Program-made: the position numbers and the translations under genes
Origin: SG8-39 sp041558415
GTDB lineage: Bacteria > Pseudomonadota > Gammaproteobacteria > Burkholderiales > SG8-39
NCBI GenBank assembly: GCA_041558415.1
Contig: JBFFEY010000004.1
Coordinates: 87,453-151,452 of the forward strand
Reading direction: 5' to 3'
Length of the DNA stretch: 64,000 nt
Part shown: positions 39,292 to 46,868 of the stretch, piece after piece
Numbering within the stretch: the first letter of the stretch is position 1
Layout of the letters: each line of letters begins with the position of its first letter
The notes under the pieces: generated by a model
Seen by the model: the letters and a program-made list of their open reading frames with translations, nothing else
The model's database searches: none
What the model was told of the DNA's origin: nothing

Positions 39292-40221
39292 TCAGCTCGT
39301 GTGGCGCGGATCGAAGGCGAGTTCGCGCGCCATGGTTTCGTACAGTTCCCTGGCCTTCGGCGTGGTCGCCTCGGGGAGCACGACCTGGATGTCGAGCAGC
39401 AGGTTGCCGGGCGGGTCGCCCGGGATGCCACGCCCGCGCACGCGCAGCACGCGCCCGCTCTGCGCGCCGGCCGGAATGCGCACCTGCAGCCGGCCGTCCG
39501 GCACTGCGACCGGCACCACCGCGCCGAGCGCGGCCTCCCAGGGCGCGACCGGCAGCGCGACGTGGACGTCGCGGCCGTCGACGCGGTAGCGCGGATGCGG
39601 CCGGAAGTGCACCTCGAGCAGCAGGTCGCCGGCCTTGGCCTCGCCCGTGCCGGGTGCGCCCTGGCCCGCCAGGCGGATGATCTGGCCGGCGTGGATGCCC
39701 TTGGGGATCTTGACGTTCAGCGTGCGCGTCTCGAGCGCGACGTGGCCCTGCGCGTCGATCTTCGGCACGCGCAGGGCGACCTGGCGCACGGCGCCGCTGT
39801 AGGCATCCTCGACGTCGAGCAGGATCTTGGCGTGATGGTCTTCGCCGCGCATGCGGAACGCGCCGCCCGGCGCGCCGCGCATGCGGCCGAACAGCTCGGC
39901 GAAGAAATCGCTGAAGTCGGCCGCCTCGGCACCGGCGAACCCCGGCCCCGAGAATTCGAAGCCGGCGTCCCAGCCGGGCGGCGGGCGGAACTCCTCGCCC
40001 GGGCGGTAGCCGCGGCCGAGCTGGTCGTAGGCGGCGCGCTTCTCGGCATCGGACAGCACCGCGTAGGCCTCGTTGACCTCGCGCATGCGCGCCTCGGCGT
40101 CCGGCTCCTTGGAGACGTCGGGGTGGTACTTGCGGGCGAGCTTGCGGTAGGCCTTCTTGATCGCGTCGATCGTGGCCTCGCGCGCTACGCCCAAGGTCTT
40201 GTAATAGTCCCGGTACTCCAT
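39292..40221 (-). CDS. cbpA: Curved DNA-binding protein CbpA (DnaJ-like co-chaperone)
   Basis: A 309-residue class II J-domain protein. The J domain (1-65) has the HPD tripeptide in KLARKYHPDVSKEPDAEAR, which stimulates DnaK ATPase. A Gly/Phe-rich linker follows, with GFEFSGPGFAG and FFAELFGRM. There is no zinc-finger region, so this is CbpA rather than DnaJ. Two C-terminal beta domains bind clients (VALRVPKIDAQGHVALETRT and LNVKIPKGIHAGQIIRLAGQ). It is cotranscribed with cbpM. A sigma-32-like promoter (40282-40309) is divergent from that of hsp20, so both arms should respond to heat or misfolding. Confidence 0.92.
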   Translation of the reverse strand: MEYRDYYKTLGVAREATIDAIKKAYRKLARKYHPDVSKEPDAEARMREVNEAYAVLSDAEKRAAYDQLGRGYRPGEEFRPPPGWDAGFEFSGPGFAGAEAADFSDFFAELFGRMRGAPGGAFRMRGEDHHAKILLDVEDAYSGAVRQVALRVPKIDAQGHVALETRTLNVKIPKGIHAGQIIRLAGQGAPGTGEAKAGDLLLEVHFRPHPRYRVDGRDVHVALPVAPWEAALGAVVPVAVPDGRLQVRIPAGAQSGRVLRVRGRGIPGDPPGNLLLDIQVVLPEATTPKARELYETMARELAFDPRHTS

Positions 40222-40281
40222 TACGCCACGCGCGTCCTCTCTCGGCGGCCGCAATGCGCCGCCGGCCAGCGAACCATTCTA

Positions 40282-40309
40282 TGTCGGGGGCGGCAGGCGG
40301 AAATTCAAG
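40282..40309 (-). promoter_or_regulatory. Sigma-32-like promoter of cbpA-cbpM
   Basis: On the minus strand CTTGAA (complement of 40304-40309) and CCCCGACA (complement of 40282-40289) are separated by 14 bases. The -35 is exact and the -10 keeps CCCC but differs from CCCCATNT in the second half. It lies 61 bp before the cbpA start and directly beside the hsp20 promoter. Confidence 0.55.
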
Positions 40310-40312
40310 GCA

Positions 40313-40340
40313 TTGAAACCGCGCACCGCCTTCCCCATCT
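40313..40340 (+). promoter_or_regulatory. Sigma-32 promoter of the hsp20 genes
   Basis: TTGAAA (40313-40318), 14 bp, then CCCCATCT (40333-40340), a full match to the heat-shock -10 consensus CCCCATNT with the expected spacer. The predicted transcript starts near 40347, about 50 bases before the first hsp20 start codon. Confidence 0.8.
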
Positions 40341-40396
40341 GAGTGGCATTCGAGGCGCCGACGGGGCGCCTGAGCCAGATGAACCGGAGGACGACG

Positions 40397-40834
40397 ATGG
40401 ATTTCTCGCTTTTCCCGCGCGACATGTTCGCGGAGCTGGACCGCCTGCAGCGCCAGATGCAGCAGGCCTTCGAATTTTCCCCGAGCATCCGGGGCTTCGC
40501 GCGCGGCGGCTTTCCGGCGCTGAATGTCGGCAGCACGCCGCAGTCGGTCGAGATCTACGCCTACGTGCCGGGGGTCGATCCGGCGAGCATCGAGGTCAAC
40601 CTCGAGCGCGGCGTGCTTACCCTCTCGGGTGAGCGCAGCTCCGAGCTCGACCGCCTCGCGCCGAAGGACACGCTGCACATCGAGGAGCGCTTCGCCGGCA
40701 AGTTCCGCCGCGTGGTGACGCTGAGCGACGACCTCGATCCGGACGCGGTCGAGGCGCGCTGCAAGGACGGGCTGCTGCACATCAGCATCCGGCGCAAGGC
40801 GGCCGCGCAGCCGCGGCGCATCAGCATCCAGTAA
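40397..40834 (+). CDS. Small heat-shock protein Hsp20, copy 1
   Basis: A 145-residue alpha-crystallin-type holdase that binds unfolding proteins without ATP. After the N-terminal arm (MDFSLFPRDMFAELDRLQRQ) the alpha-crystallin domain runs from about 45 to 140, with SVEIYAYVPGVDPASIEVNL, LTLSGERSSEL and FRRVVTLSDDLDPDAVEARC. The C-terminal RRISIQ contains the I-x-I oligomerisation motif. GGAGG lies ahead of the ATG at 40397. A strong sigma-32 promoter precedes it, and a second hsp20 gene follows 13 bp later. Confidence 0.92.
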   Translation: MDFSLFPRDMFAELDRLQRQMQQAFEFSPSIRGFARGGFPALNVGSTPQSVEIYAYVPGVDPASIEVNLERGVLTLSGERSSELDRLAPKDTLHIEERFAGKFRRVVTLSDDLDPDAVEARCKDGLLHISIRRKAAAQPRRISIQ

Positions 40835-40847
40835 CGGGAGGCATGCC

Positions 40848-41225
40848 ATGACCGAAGCCAAACTCACGCGTGAGATCCGCGCCCCGGCCGAACCGGCGGC
40901 GCTGCTGCCGCCGGTCGACGTGGTCGAGGACGCCGAGGGCATCACGCTCTACGCCGACCTGCCCGGCGTGCCGAAAGACAGGCTCGAGGTACAGGTCGAG
41001 GCCGACACGCTGACCATCGCCGGCGAGTTGGACATCGCCATGCCGCAGGGCATGGCGGCGTCCCACGCCGAGGTGAACCTGCCGCGCTACCGGCGCAGCT
41101 TCACGCTGTCGAAGGAACTCGACGCGGAAAAGCTCACCGCCGAGCTGAAGAACGGCGTGCTCAGGCTGCGCATCGGCAAGGCGGCACACGCCCAGCCACG
41201 CAAGGTGCAGATCAGGGTCGACTGA
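40848..41225 (+). CDS. Small heat-shock protein Hsp20, copy 2
   Basis: A 125-residue Hsp20, the second gene of the heat-shock operon. The alpha-crystallin domain spans about 20-118: VDVVEDAEGITLYADLPGVP, VQVEADTLTIAGEL, then RYRRSFTLSKELDAEKLTAE and LKNGVLRLRI. The tail RKVQIRV supplies an I/V-x-I/V motif. It has a shorter N-terminal arm than copy 1. Differences between the two copies suggest hetero-oligomers, as seen for IbpA/IbpB. GGGAGG lies ten bases before the start. No separate promoter is evident in the 13-bp gap. Confidence 0.92.
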   Translation: MTEAKLTREIRAPAEPAALLPPVDVVEDAEGITLYADLPGVPKDRLEVQVEADTLTIAGELDIAMPQGMAASHAEVNLPRYRRSFTLSKELDAEKLTAELKNGVLRLRIGKAAHAQPRKVQIRVD

Positions 41226-41284
41226 ATTCGCCTGCGGCGGGCGGCCGCGCGGTATCCTCAGGCTTTGCGCCGGGGAGACCGCCG

Positions 41285-41647
41285 ATGAAAGCCGCCTACA
41301 ACGCCGACCGCCAGCCCATCGCGGTGCGCTCCATCGAGGGCGCGGAAGTCTACGGCGAGGCGCTGCAGGTCAAGCCGCTGATCGCGGGCGACGCGATGAC
41401 CCTGCTCGAGATCCACTACGCGGCGGGCAGCGGCGCGGCGCCGCACGCGCACGACCACGAGTCGGTGATCTACGTCGTGCGCGGCCGCATCAAGACCGTC
41501 ATCGGATCGGAGACGCACACGCTCGGCGCGGGCGACGCCTGCCGCCATCCGGCGGGCGAGACGCATGCCGTGGAAGCGCTCGAGGACACGGTGATCGTCG
41601 AGATCAAATCGCCGCCGCCGCACCTCGGCGACCTGTTCGGCAGCTGA
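41285..41647 (+). CDS. Cupin-domain protein
   Basis: A 120-residue single-domain cupin. The first motif is GAAPHAHDHESVIYVVRGRI, with three possible metal ligands (the H-x-H and the later Glu or His). The second is GDACRHPAGETHAVEALED with a late His. It is likely a small metal-binding barrel, either an enzyme or a sensor for a small ligand. A GGGGAGA ribosome-binding site lies before the ATG. It follows hsp20 by about 60 bp; whether it belongs to the heat-shock transcript is unclear. Substrate unknown. Confidence 0.85.
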   Translation: MKAAYNADRQPIAVRSIEGAEVYGEALQVKPLIAGDAMTLLEIHYAAGSGAAPHAHDHESVIYVVRGRIKTVIGSETHTLGAGDACRHPAGETHAVEALEDTVIVEIKSPPPHLGDLFGS

Positions 41648-41681
41648 GCCGTGCGGCCGCCGGCAAGGCGTATAGTAGCCC

Positions 41682-41858
41682 ATGACTCGAGAAAAACCGG
41701 AATTGACCGAACAGGCGTATATCGCCGCCTACAAGAAGCTCGCCGGCCAGTACGACGACAATCAGCTGAGCATGCCGGAGTATCTGACCGCCCTGCAGGA
41801 ATTGAAGGCGCGCTATCTGAAGGGCAGGCCGAACGCCGCCGTGCCGGTGGTGACGTAG
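41682..41858 (+). CDS. 58-residue protein of unknown function
   Basis: A short frame that begins MTREKPELTEQAYIAAYKKL and continues AGQYDDNQLSMPEYLTALQE before a basic tail. It is charged and predicted mostly helical, with no signal. The ATG at 41682 follows the cupin gene by 34 bp; TAG is at 41856-41858. It converges with the ferredoxin-domain gene. Base composition and clean helical periodicity argue for a real small protein; I do not recognise the family. Confidence 0.6.
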   Translation: MTREKPELTEQAYIAAYKKLAGQYDDNQLSMPEYLTALQELKARYLKGRPNAAVPVVT

Positions 41859-41866
41859 CGCCGCGC

Positions 41867-42196
41867 TCAGCGCTGCAACCGCTCGTCCGGCGGCGCGATC
41901 TCGGTGACCAGATCGCGCAGCAGGCGCTTGTTGGGCAGCGGCTCGATTCTCATCGAACCCTCGTGCAGCCGCGCGGTGCAGGCGTACACCGTCTTGCCGT
42001 CGATGCGCAGCATGCATTCCTTGCAGGTATTGGCGTTGGTGCAGGAATAGCGGATCGCGAGCGAAGCGTCGCCATGCGCGCGGATCCAGCGCAGCGCATC
42101 GAGCACCGACTGGCCGGCCTCGAAGGGCACCTCCCAGCGTTCCTCGCGCGGCGTCTCGCCCGGTGCGCCGCGGCGGATGACGAGCGTGGCCTTCAT
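41867..42196 (-). CDS. Fumarate reductase/succinate dehydrogenase-like 2Fe-2S subunit, N-terminal domain only
   Basis: A 109-residue protein matching only the first half of SdhB/FrdB. The plant-type 2Fe-2S motif is IRYSCTNANTCKECMLRIDG with the last Cys in KTVYACTARL. The second half of normal FrdB, holding the 4Fe-4S and 3Fe-4S clusters that pass electrons to quinone, is absent. The stop is well defined, so it is a short form and not cut by an error. It is coupled to the flavoprotein gene just upstream (4-bp gap) and probably relays electrons between that protein and a soluble partner. Confidence 0.82.
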   Translation of the reverse strand: MKATLVIRRGAPGETPREERWEVPFEAGQSVLDALRWIRAHGDASLAIRYSCTNANTCKECMLRIDGKTVYACTARLHEGSMRIEPLPNKRLLRDLVTEIAPPDERLQR

Positions 42197-42200
42197 GGCG

Positions 42201-43889
42201 TCATCGCGGCACCGCCTGCCGCGCGATGCGCAGCGCGCCGCGCTCGAGCCTCAAGACCTGGTTGACGCACCAGGCCTCGTCCATGCCGGGGAAGTCCTCG
42301 CGCTGGTGCGCGCCGCGCGACTCGCTGCGCGCCAGCGCCGCGGCGGCGACGCACTCGCCCACGCGCGTCATGGTCTCGAGGTCGTGCCAGTCGGCCAGCG
42401 CGGTGTCGTAGGCCTTCCCCGCCGCCGGCTTGACGTCCGCCAGCCCGGCGCGCAGCGCGCGCAGCGCCTCGAGCGCGCGTCGCAGGCCCGCTTCGGTGCG
42501 GAACGGCCCGACCTCGTCCTGCATCGTCGACTGCAGCTGCTCGACCATCGCCGCGGGGTTGAAATCCACCGAGGCCCCGCCCTGCAGCAGGCGCTCGGTC
42601 TCGGCAGCGAACGCCGCGCGGCCGGCGCGCGCCGCATTGCGCGCGGCATGCACCGCCGCCGCTTCGCCCGCCATGCGGCCGAACACCAGCGCCTCGGTGA
42701 TGGCGTTGCCCGACAGGCGATTTGCGCCGTTCGCGCCCCCCACTGCCTCGCCCGCCGCGAACAGCCCCGGCACGCGCGTCGCCATCGACGCGTCCACCCG
42801 CACCCCGCCCATGTGGTAGTGCGCGATCGGCGCCACCTCGATCGCCTGTTTCCTGAGGTCGATGCCGTTGTCCGCAAGCCGGTCGATCACCGGTCCGCCG
42901 GCGGCGCGCAGCTCGGCTTCCGAGCAGTGCTCGAAGGAGAGATAGGCGCCGCCATGCGGCGAGCCGCGCCCGGCTTCCACCTCCTTGACGATGGCGTAGG
43001 TGGCGACGTCGCGCGTCACGATGTAGCGCCCCTCGTCCTTCGAGCCGTACCTGTCGATGAACTCCTCGCGCCGGCCGTTCAGCAGCCGCCCGCCGAGCTT
43101 GTAGCGGAACGGATCCCACATGATCGGATCCATGCCGACCAGGCGCGGCGCGAGGTGGCCGATGGGAAAGAACTGCACGAACTCCATGTCGATCAGCTCG
43201 GCGCCGGCAGCGAGCGCGAGCGCGTAGCCGTCGCCCATCATGTTGGCCGAGGCGCTGTTCCTGCGGTACATGCGCGTCAGGCCGCCGGTGGCGACGATCG
43301 TCGCGCCCGCGGCGATCGACACCGGCCGGCCGCTCGACAGGTGCAGCGCCGTGGCGCCGACGCAGTCGCCGTCGCGCAGCGCGAGCGCGGTGACCAGCAG
43401 GTCGCCGACGCGGCGGATCTCGGGGATGCGGTTGAGCTGCGCGCGCAGCGTCTTCGACACCGCCGGGCCGGTGTTGAGGAAATCGACGTACACGCAGCGC
43501 GGCCGGTCGTGCCCCGGCGCGAAGGCGCGCTTGAAGGCGCCGTTTTCGCGCGCCCAGCCCACGCCCCAGGCGTCCATCTCGCGGATGCGCGCCGGGCCTT
43601 CCTCGCACAGCAGGCGGGCGATCGCCGGGTCGCACAGCCCGCGCCCGGCGGCGAGCGTGTCGGCATAGTGATGATCGGGATGGTCGAGCCCTTCCTCTTC
43701 CAGACCGACCGCGACCGTCATCTGCGCCATCACCGTCGCCCCGCCGCGGCCGATCAGGCTGCGGTCGGCGAGGATCACCCGCGCGCCGCGGCGCGCGGCC
43801 TCGATCGCGGCGTACATGCCGGCGCCGCCCGAGCCGATCACCAGCACGTCGGTCGTGAGCTGCGGGGCGGCGGCGCTTGCTCCGGACAT
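42201..43889 (-). CDS. FAD-dependent fumarate reductase/succinate dehydrogenase-like flavoprotein
   Basis: A 562-residue SdhA/FrdA-type flavoprotein. The FAD Rossmann motif VLVIGSGGAGMYAAIEAARR is at residues 15-34, followed by SLIGRGGATVMAQM and TGGLTRMYRRNSASANMMGD. The catalytic region has MEFVQFFPIGHL and the base-bearing HYHMGGVRVDASMATRVPGL. GLFAAGEAVGGANGANRLSG closes the FAD site, and a helical C-terminal domain follows. No membrane-anchor genes lie nearby and the iron-sulfur partner is short, so a soluble reductase or dehydrogenase acting on an unknown dicarboxylate or aspartate-like substrate is more likely than a respiratory complex II. ATG at 43887-43889. Confidence 0.86.
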   Translation of the reverse strand: MSGASAAAPQLTTDVLVIGSGGAGMYAAIEAARRGARVILADRSLIGRGGATVMAQMTVAVGLEEEGLDHPDHHYADTLAAGRGLCDPAIARLLCEEGPARIREMDAWGVGWARENGAFKRAFAPGHDRPRCVYVDFLNTGPAVSKTLRAQLNRIPEIRRVGDLLVTALALRDGDCVGATALHLSSGRPVSIAAGATIVATGGLTRMYRRNSASANMMGDGYALALAAGAELIDMEFVQFFPIGHLAPRLVGMDPIMWDPFRYKLGGRLLNGRREEFIDRYGSKDEGRYIVTRDVATYAIVKEVEAGRGSPHGGAYLSFEHCSEAELRAAGGPVIDRLADNGIDLRKQAIEVAPIAHYHMGGVRVDASMATRVPGLFAAGEAVGGANGANRLSGNAITEALVFGRMAGEAAAVHAARNAARAGRAAFAAETERLLQGGASVDFNPAAMVEQLQSTMQDEVGPFRTEAGLRRALEALRALRAGLADVKPAAGKAYDTALADWHDLETMTRVGECVAAAALARSESRGAHQREDFPGMDEAWCVNQVLRLERGALRIARQAVPR

Positions 43890-43942
43890 CGGCGTGAGTG
43901 TAGCGTCAATGCCGGCCCCGGAAAGCGAGGGAGGAGACCACA

Positions 43943-44257
43943 ATGACCGGCCGTTTCATCGTGCGTGCCCAGGTCCTCGACGCGAGCGTCGAGGACGACT
44001 TCGATCACTGGTACCAGAACGAGCACCTGCCCGACGCCGTCAAGGCCTTCAAGGCGCGGCGCGCCTGGCGCGGCTGGAGCGAGGTCGAGCCGAACGTGCA
44101 CTACGCCGTCTACGAGTTCGACGACGTCGAGGCGGTGCGCGCCCTGCCGGGCTCCGCGGCGCTCAAGGCGCTGGTCGCCGAGTTCGACCGCATGTGGGGC
44201 GACAAGGTCACGCGCAGCCGCGACGTGGTCGACGTGGTGCAGGTGATCGGCGGCTGA
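43943..44257 (+). CDS. EthD-like dimeric alpha-beta barrel protein
   Basis: A 104-residue protein of the dimeric alpha-beta barrel type. It opens RFIVRAQVLDASVEDDFDHW, has the H-x-x-W/Y-N-E-H-L-P pattern in HWYQNEHLPDAVKAF, and closes VHYAVYEFDDVEAVRAL, the pattern of EthD/DUF4286-like proteins. These often help degrade ethers or bind small aromatic compounds; function here is unknown. It is divergent from the flavoprotein gene (53-bp gap), and GGAGG lies before its ATG. A hairpin follows its stop. Confidence 0.72.
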   Translation: MTGRFIVRAQVLDASVEDDFDHWYQNEHLPDAVKAFKARRAWRGWSEVEPNVHYAVYEFDDVEAVRALPGSAALKALVAEFDRMWGDKVTRSRDVVDVVQVIGG

Positions 44258-44266
44258 GGTCTGCGC

Positions 44267-44284
44267 GCGGCCTTGAGGGGCCGC
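44267..44284. terminator. Small hairpin after the EthD-like gene
   Basis: GCGGCC (44267-44272) pairs with GGCCGC (44279-44284) around six bases, followed by TTT. It lies between the convergent ends of the EthD-like gene and the binding-protein gene. The stem is short, so this is a weak terminator candidate. Confidence 0.4.
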
Positions 44285-44324
44285 TTTGCGGGCAGGGTGA
44301 TCGGTGCCTTGCGGCTAGGAGCGG

Positions 44325-45305
44325 TCATTCGATCACCCGGTCGGCGCGCAGCAGGATCGAGGGGGAAACGGTCAAACCCTGTGCCCGAGCAGTCTTCATA
44401 TTGACGACCAGATCGAAGTTCGTCGGTTGCTGGATCGGCAGGTCGCCGGGCTTGGCACCCCTCAGGATCCGGTCCACGTATCCGGCGGCGCGGCGAAACT
44501 GGTCCGGGACACTCATCGCGTAGGCCATCAGCCCGCCGTCGACGGCGAACACCTGCATGCCGTAAATGGCGGGCAGGCGTCGCTTGGCGATACGGGCGAT
44601 CAGATTGCGGCGGTGGGTATGCAATGGCGGGTTCTCCATCACGTAGATCGCGTCCGGTTGCATCGCGTCGAGCTTGCCGAACGCGGCGTCGAACGTTGCG
44701 GGTCCAGCAATACCGATTCGCGCGACCTCTGCGCCTATGGACTGCGCGGCCGCCTCGACTTCCGCAGCCTGATCCCGGTTCATGCCCAGCTCGGCTTGAT
44801 ACAGCATGGCCACGCGCCGCACCGTCGGGAACGCCTCCTTGAGCAACGCGAGCCGCTTGGGACCAAGCGTCACGTTGACCGTGGAAAGCCCGGTCGCATT
44901 GCCCCCGGGCCGCGCGAGGCTCGCAGCAAAGCCCGAGCCGACGGGGTCGGGGACGATCGCGAACACGATCGGGATGGTGCGCGTCAATCGCCACATTGCG
45001 TCCGCCCCAGGCTGGGTCGGTGCAAAGATGAGCTGCGGGTTGAGCGCGATCAGCTCGCGCGCGAGCACACCATGCTGCTGCAATTTGCCGGCCGCATAGC
45101 GGACCTCGATCGTCAGGTTTTTCCCTTCGACCCATCCTTTTTCCTTGAGCGCGTCGGTGAATGCCTTACGATTCACCGCCGACGAGGCAGGGGTGCCGGT
45201 GGCAAGAAATCCGATCCGGGCGCGCGGTGGCTGCGCGGAGGCGCAGGGCGCCGCAAGCAACGCGCCCACCCCGACAAGAAACCGCCGACGCCCGTCCAGA
45301 CTCAC
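44325..45305 (-). CDS. ABC-type substrate-binding protein (PF04392 family)
   Basis: A 326-residue periplasmic binding protein. The GTG at 45303-45305 gives a signal peptide of the form SLDGRRRFLVGVGALLAAP with a twin-arginine-like RRRF; AAGGAAA lies upstream. Family marks are RIGFLATGTPASSAVNRKAF, GWVEGKNLTIEVRYAAGK, LIALNPQLIFAPTQPGADA and IPIVFAIVPDPVGSGF, which place it with the PF04392-type binding proteins abundant in betaproteobacteria. No permease or ATPase gene is adjacent, so it is an orphan; its ligand and partner transporter are unknown. Confidence 0.86.
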   Translation of the reverse strand: MSLDGRRRFLVGVGALLAAPCASAQPPRARIGFLATGTPASSAVNRKAFTDALKEKGWVEGKNLTIEVRYAAGKLQQHGVLARELIALNPQLIFAPTQPGADAMWRLTRTIPIVFAIVPDPVGSGFAASLARPGGNATGLSTVNVTLGPKRLALLKEAFPTVRRVAMLYQAELGMNRDQAAEVEAAAQSIGAEVARIGIAGPATFDAAFGKLDAMQPDAIYVMENPPLHTHRRNLIARIAKRRLPAIYGMQVFAVDGGLMAYAMSVPDQFRRAAGYVDRILRGAKPGDLPIQQPTNFDLVVNMKTARAQGLTVSPSILLRADRVIE

Positions 45306-45648
45306 GGAAATTTCCTTTGCAATGCGTTGAAGGCCGACCCTACGCAGTTTAGCGGACGAGAGCCAGATAAGCATGCGGGCGGTTACGCGCAGCCTCGTCA
45401 GGCGCTGCGCGAACCGCCGCTACGGGTCGGTAGGAGTCGTTCGCATTTCCCAAAAGCGGACGCTCAGCGGCAGGCCTGATTTGGCTGGCGGGTATGGCCG
45501 CTTTACGCCGTACGCTGTGGGCCAGCGCATCGCGCATATCCATGCACGCCCGCGACGGCCAACCCCGCGGCGCGCCGCGCCTTTATCGCTTAAGCTCGGC
45601 ATTCGGAACGTTCCGCGTCGCGATCGACTTTCGGCCATCACCGCTCCC
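45306..45648. other. 343-bp intergenic region with a 15-bp bulged hairpin
   Basis: The longest gene-free stretch of the window, between the divergent binding-protein and amidotransferase genes. Its clearest element is an inverted repeat, 45378-45393 against 45404-45418. The arms pair over 15 bp with one bulged A, around the loop CTCGTCAGGC; the core strings are GCGGTTACGCGCAGC and GCTGCGCGAACCGC. Further on, CCAAAAGCGGACGCTCAGC and neighbouring sequence look like degenerate intergenic repeat material. I see no RNA gene and no open frame with a convincing start. It must also contain both promoters. Confidence 0.6.
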
Positions 45649-46392
45649 ATGCCGAAACCTTTTCTCCTCCTGCAGATCCGGCCCGAAGACGACACCTCCG
45701 ACAGCGAGTTCGCGGCGATCCTCAAGCACGGCCGGCTCGAAGACCGGGACGTTCGGCGGCTGCGCATCGAGCACTCGGGCATCCCCGGAGATCTGCGTCT
45801 GGATGACTACTGCGCGGTCATCGTCGGCGGCAGCCCTTTCGACATCAGCACGCCGCAGGACCGAAAGTCCGTGCTCCAGAACAGGATCGAGGACGACTTC
45901 AATCGCTTGTTCGAGGACCTCGTTTCACGCGACTTCCCGTTCCTGGGCGCGTGTTCCGGCAACACCCTGCTCGGCGCGTATCTGGGAACGCCGATCTCAA
46001 CCCGCTACGGCGAGCCCGTGGGGCTGGCGATACTGGAGCTCACGGAAGCGGGCAAGCGGGATCCCCTGCTCACCGGATTTCCCGATCGGATCGCCGTACT
46101 GCTCGGACACAAGGAAGCCTGCGACGCGACGCCTGCGGGCGCGACGCTGCTGATGACCGGGGCGCGCTGTCCGGTGCAGATGTTTCGCCTCGGCCAGAAC
46201 GTGTATGCGACGCAGTTCCACCCCGAGGGCGACGCTGAAGGCTTTGCGGTCCGCATCCACGCCTACAAGCTCCACGGCTATTTCGAGCCCCACGAGGCAG
46301 AGCGCCTGATCGAGGCGGTCGGCGCACAGCAGACGCCACACGCACAGGACATCCTGAAGCGATTCGTCGAACGCTACCGCGGCGGGAGCTAG
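45649..46392 (+). CDS. Class I glutamine amidotransferase
   Basis: A 247-residue protein of the GMP-synthase-like class I glutamine amidotransferases. The nucleophile is in FPFLGACSGNTLLGAYLG (Cys near residue 103) and the catalytic His and Glu are in YATQFHPEGD near residue 190. The N terminus FLLLQIRPEDDTSDSEFAAI and CAVIVGGSPFDIS are typical of stand-alone members annotated as glutamine amidotransferases, some of which hydrolyse gamma-glutamyl compounds. There is no synthetase partner next to it. The reading frame is open far upstream; the ATG at 45649 begins the conserved fold. Confidence 0.86.
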   Translation: MPKPFLLLQIRPEDDTSDSEFAAILKHGRLEDRDVRRLRIEHSGIPGDLRLDDYCAVIVGGSPFDISTPQDRKSVLQNRIEDDFNRLFEDLVSRDFPFLGACSGNTLLGAYLGTPISTRYGEPVGLAILELTEAGKRDPLLTGFPDRIAVLLGHKEACDATPAGATLLMTGARCPVQMFRLGQNVYATQFHPEGDAEGFAVRIHAYKLHGYFEPHEAERLIEAVGAQQTPHAQDILKRFVERYRGGS

Positions 46393-46398
46393 ACCGCG

Positions 46399-46860
46399 CT
46401 AAGCGCCGCGGCCCCGCCTGCGATAGAGGATCGTCGCCTCCATCTCCATCACCGTCTCGCCGCGCTGGTTCACCACCTTGCGCGCGAACTTCACCACGCC
46501 GCGGTCCGGCTTCGACGTCTCTTTCTTCTCGATCACCGTCTGCACCATGCGGATGGTGTCGCCGTGCTTGGTCGGCAGCAGGATGCGCCACTTGTCGATC
46601 TGCAACAGCGCGAGCAAGGTGCCGTCGTTGATGCCGCTCGCGTACTGCAGCCCGCCGGCGATGCCGTAAATCAACGGTCCGTGCGCGACCACCTCGCCGA
46701 AGGGCGTGGTCTTCGCGTACTCGTAATTGGCGTGCACCTCGTTGAAGTCGCCGGTCAAACAGGCGAAGTTGACGATGTCGGTCGAGGTCACGGTGCGCGC
46801 CGGCGTCTCCAGTTCCTGGCCGACCGTGAAGTCCTCGAAATACATGCCGCGAGCGGCCAT
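46399..46860 (-). CDS. MaoC-like enoyl-CoA hydratase/dehydratase
   Basis: A 153-residue single hot-dog MaoC domain, normally hydrating 2-enoyl-CoA. The hydratase motif appears as DFNEVHANYEYAKTTPFGEV with the following VVAHGPLIYGIAGGL; the conserved Asp/His pair is Asp40/His44 in the TGDFNEVH segment. The remainder (KWRILLPTKHGDTIRMVQTV, KVVNQRGETVMEMEATIL) is standard. It is the last gene of the acyl-CoA operon, with an 8-bp gap to the thiolase-like gene. It probably hydrates the enoyl-CoA made by the acyl-CoA dehydrogenase, giving the beta-hydroxyacyl-CoA on which the thiolase-like/DUF35 pair would act. Confidence 0.88.
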   Translation of the reverse strand: MAARGMYFEDFTVGQELETPARTVTSTDIVNFACLTGDFNEVHANYEYAKTTPFGEVVAHGPLIYGIAGGLQYASGINDGTLLALLQIDKWRILLPTKHGDTIRMVQTVIEKKETSKPDRGVVKFARKVVNQRGETVMEMEATILYRRRGRGA

Positions 46861-46868
46861 ATCCCCCC

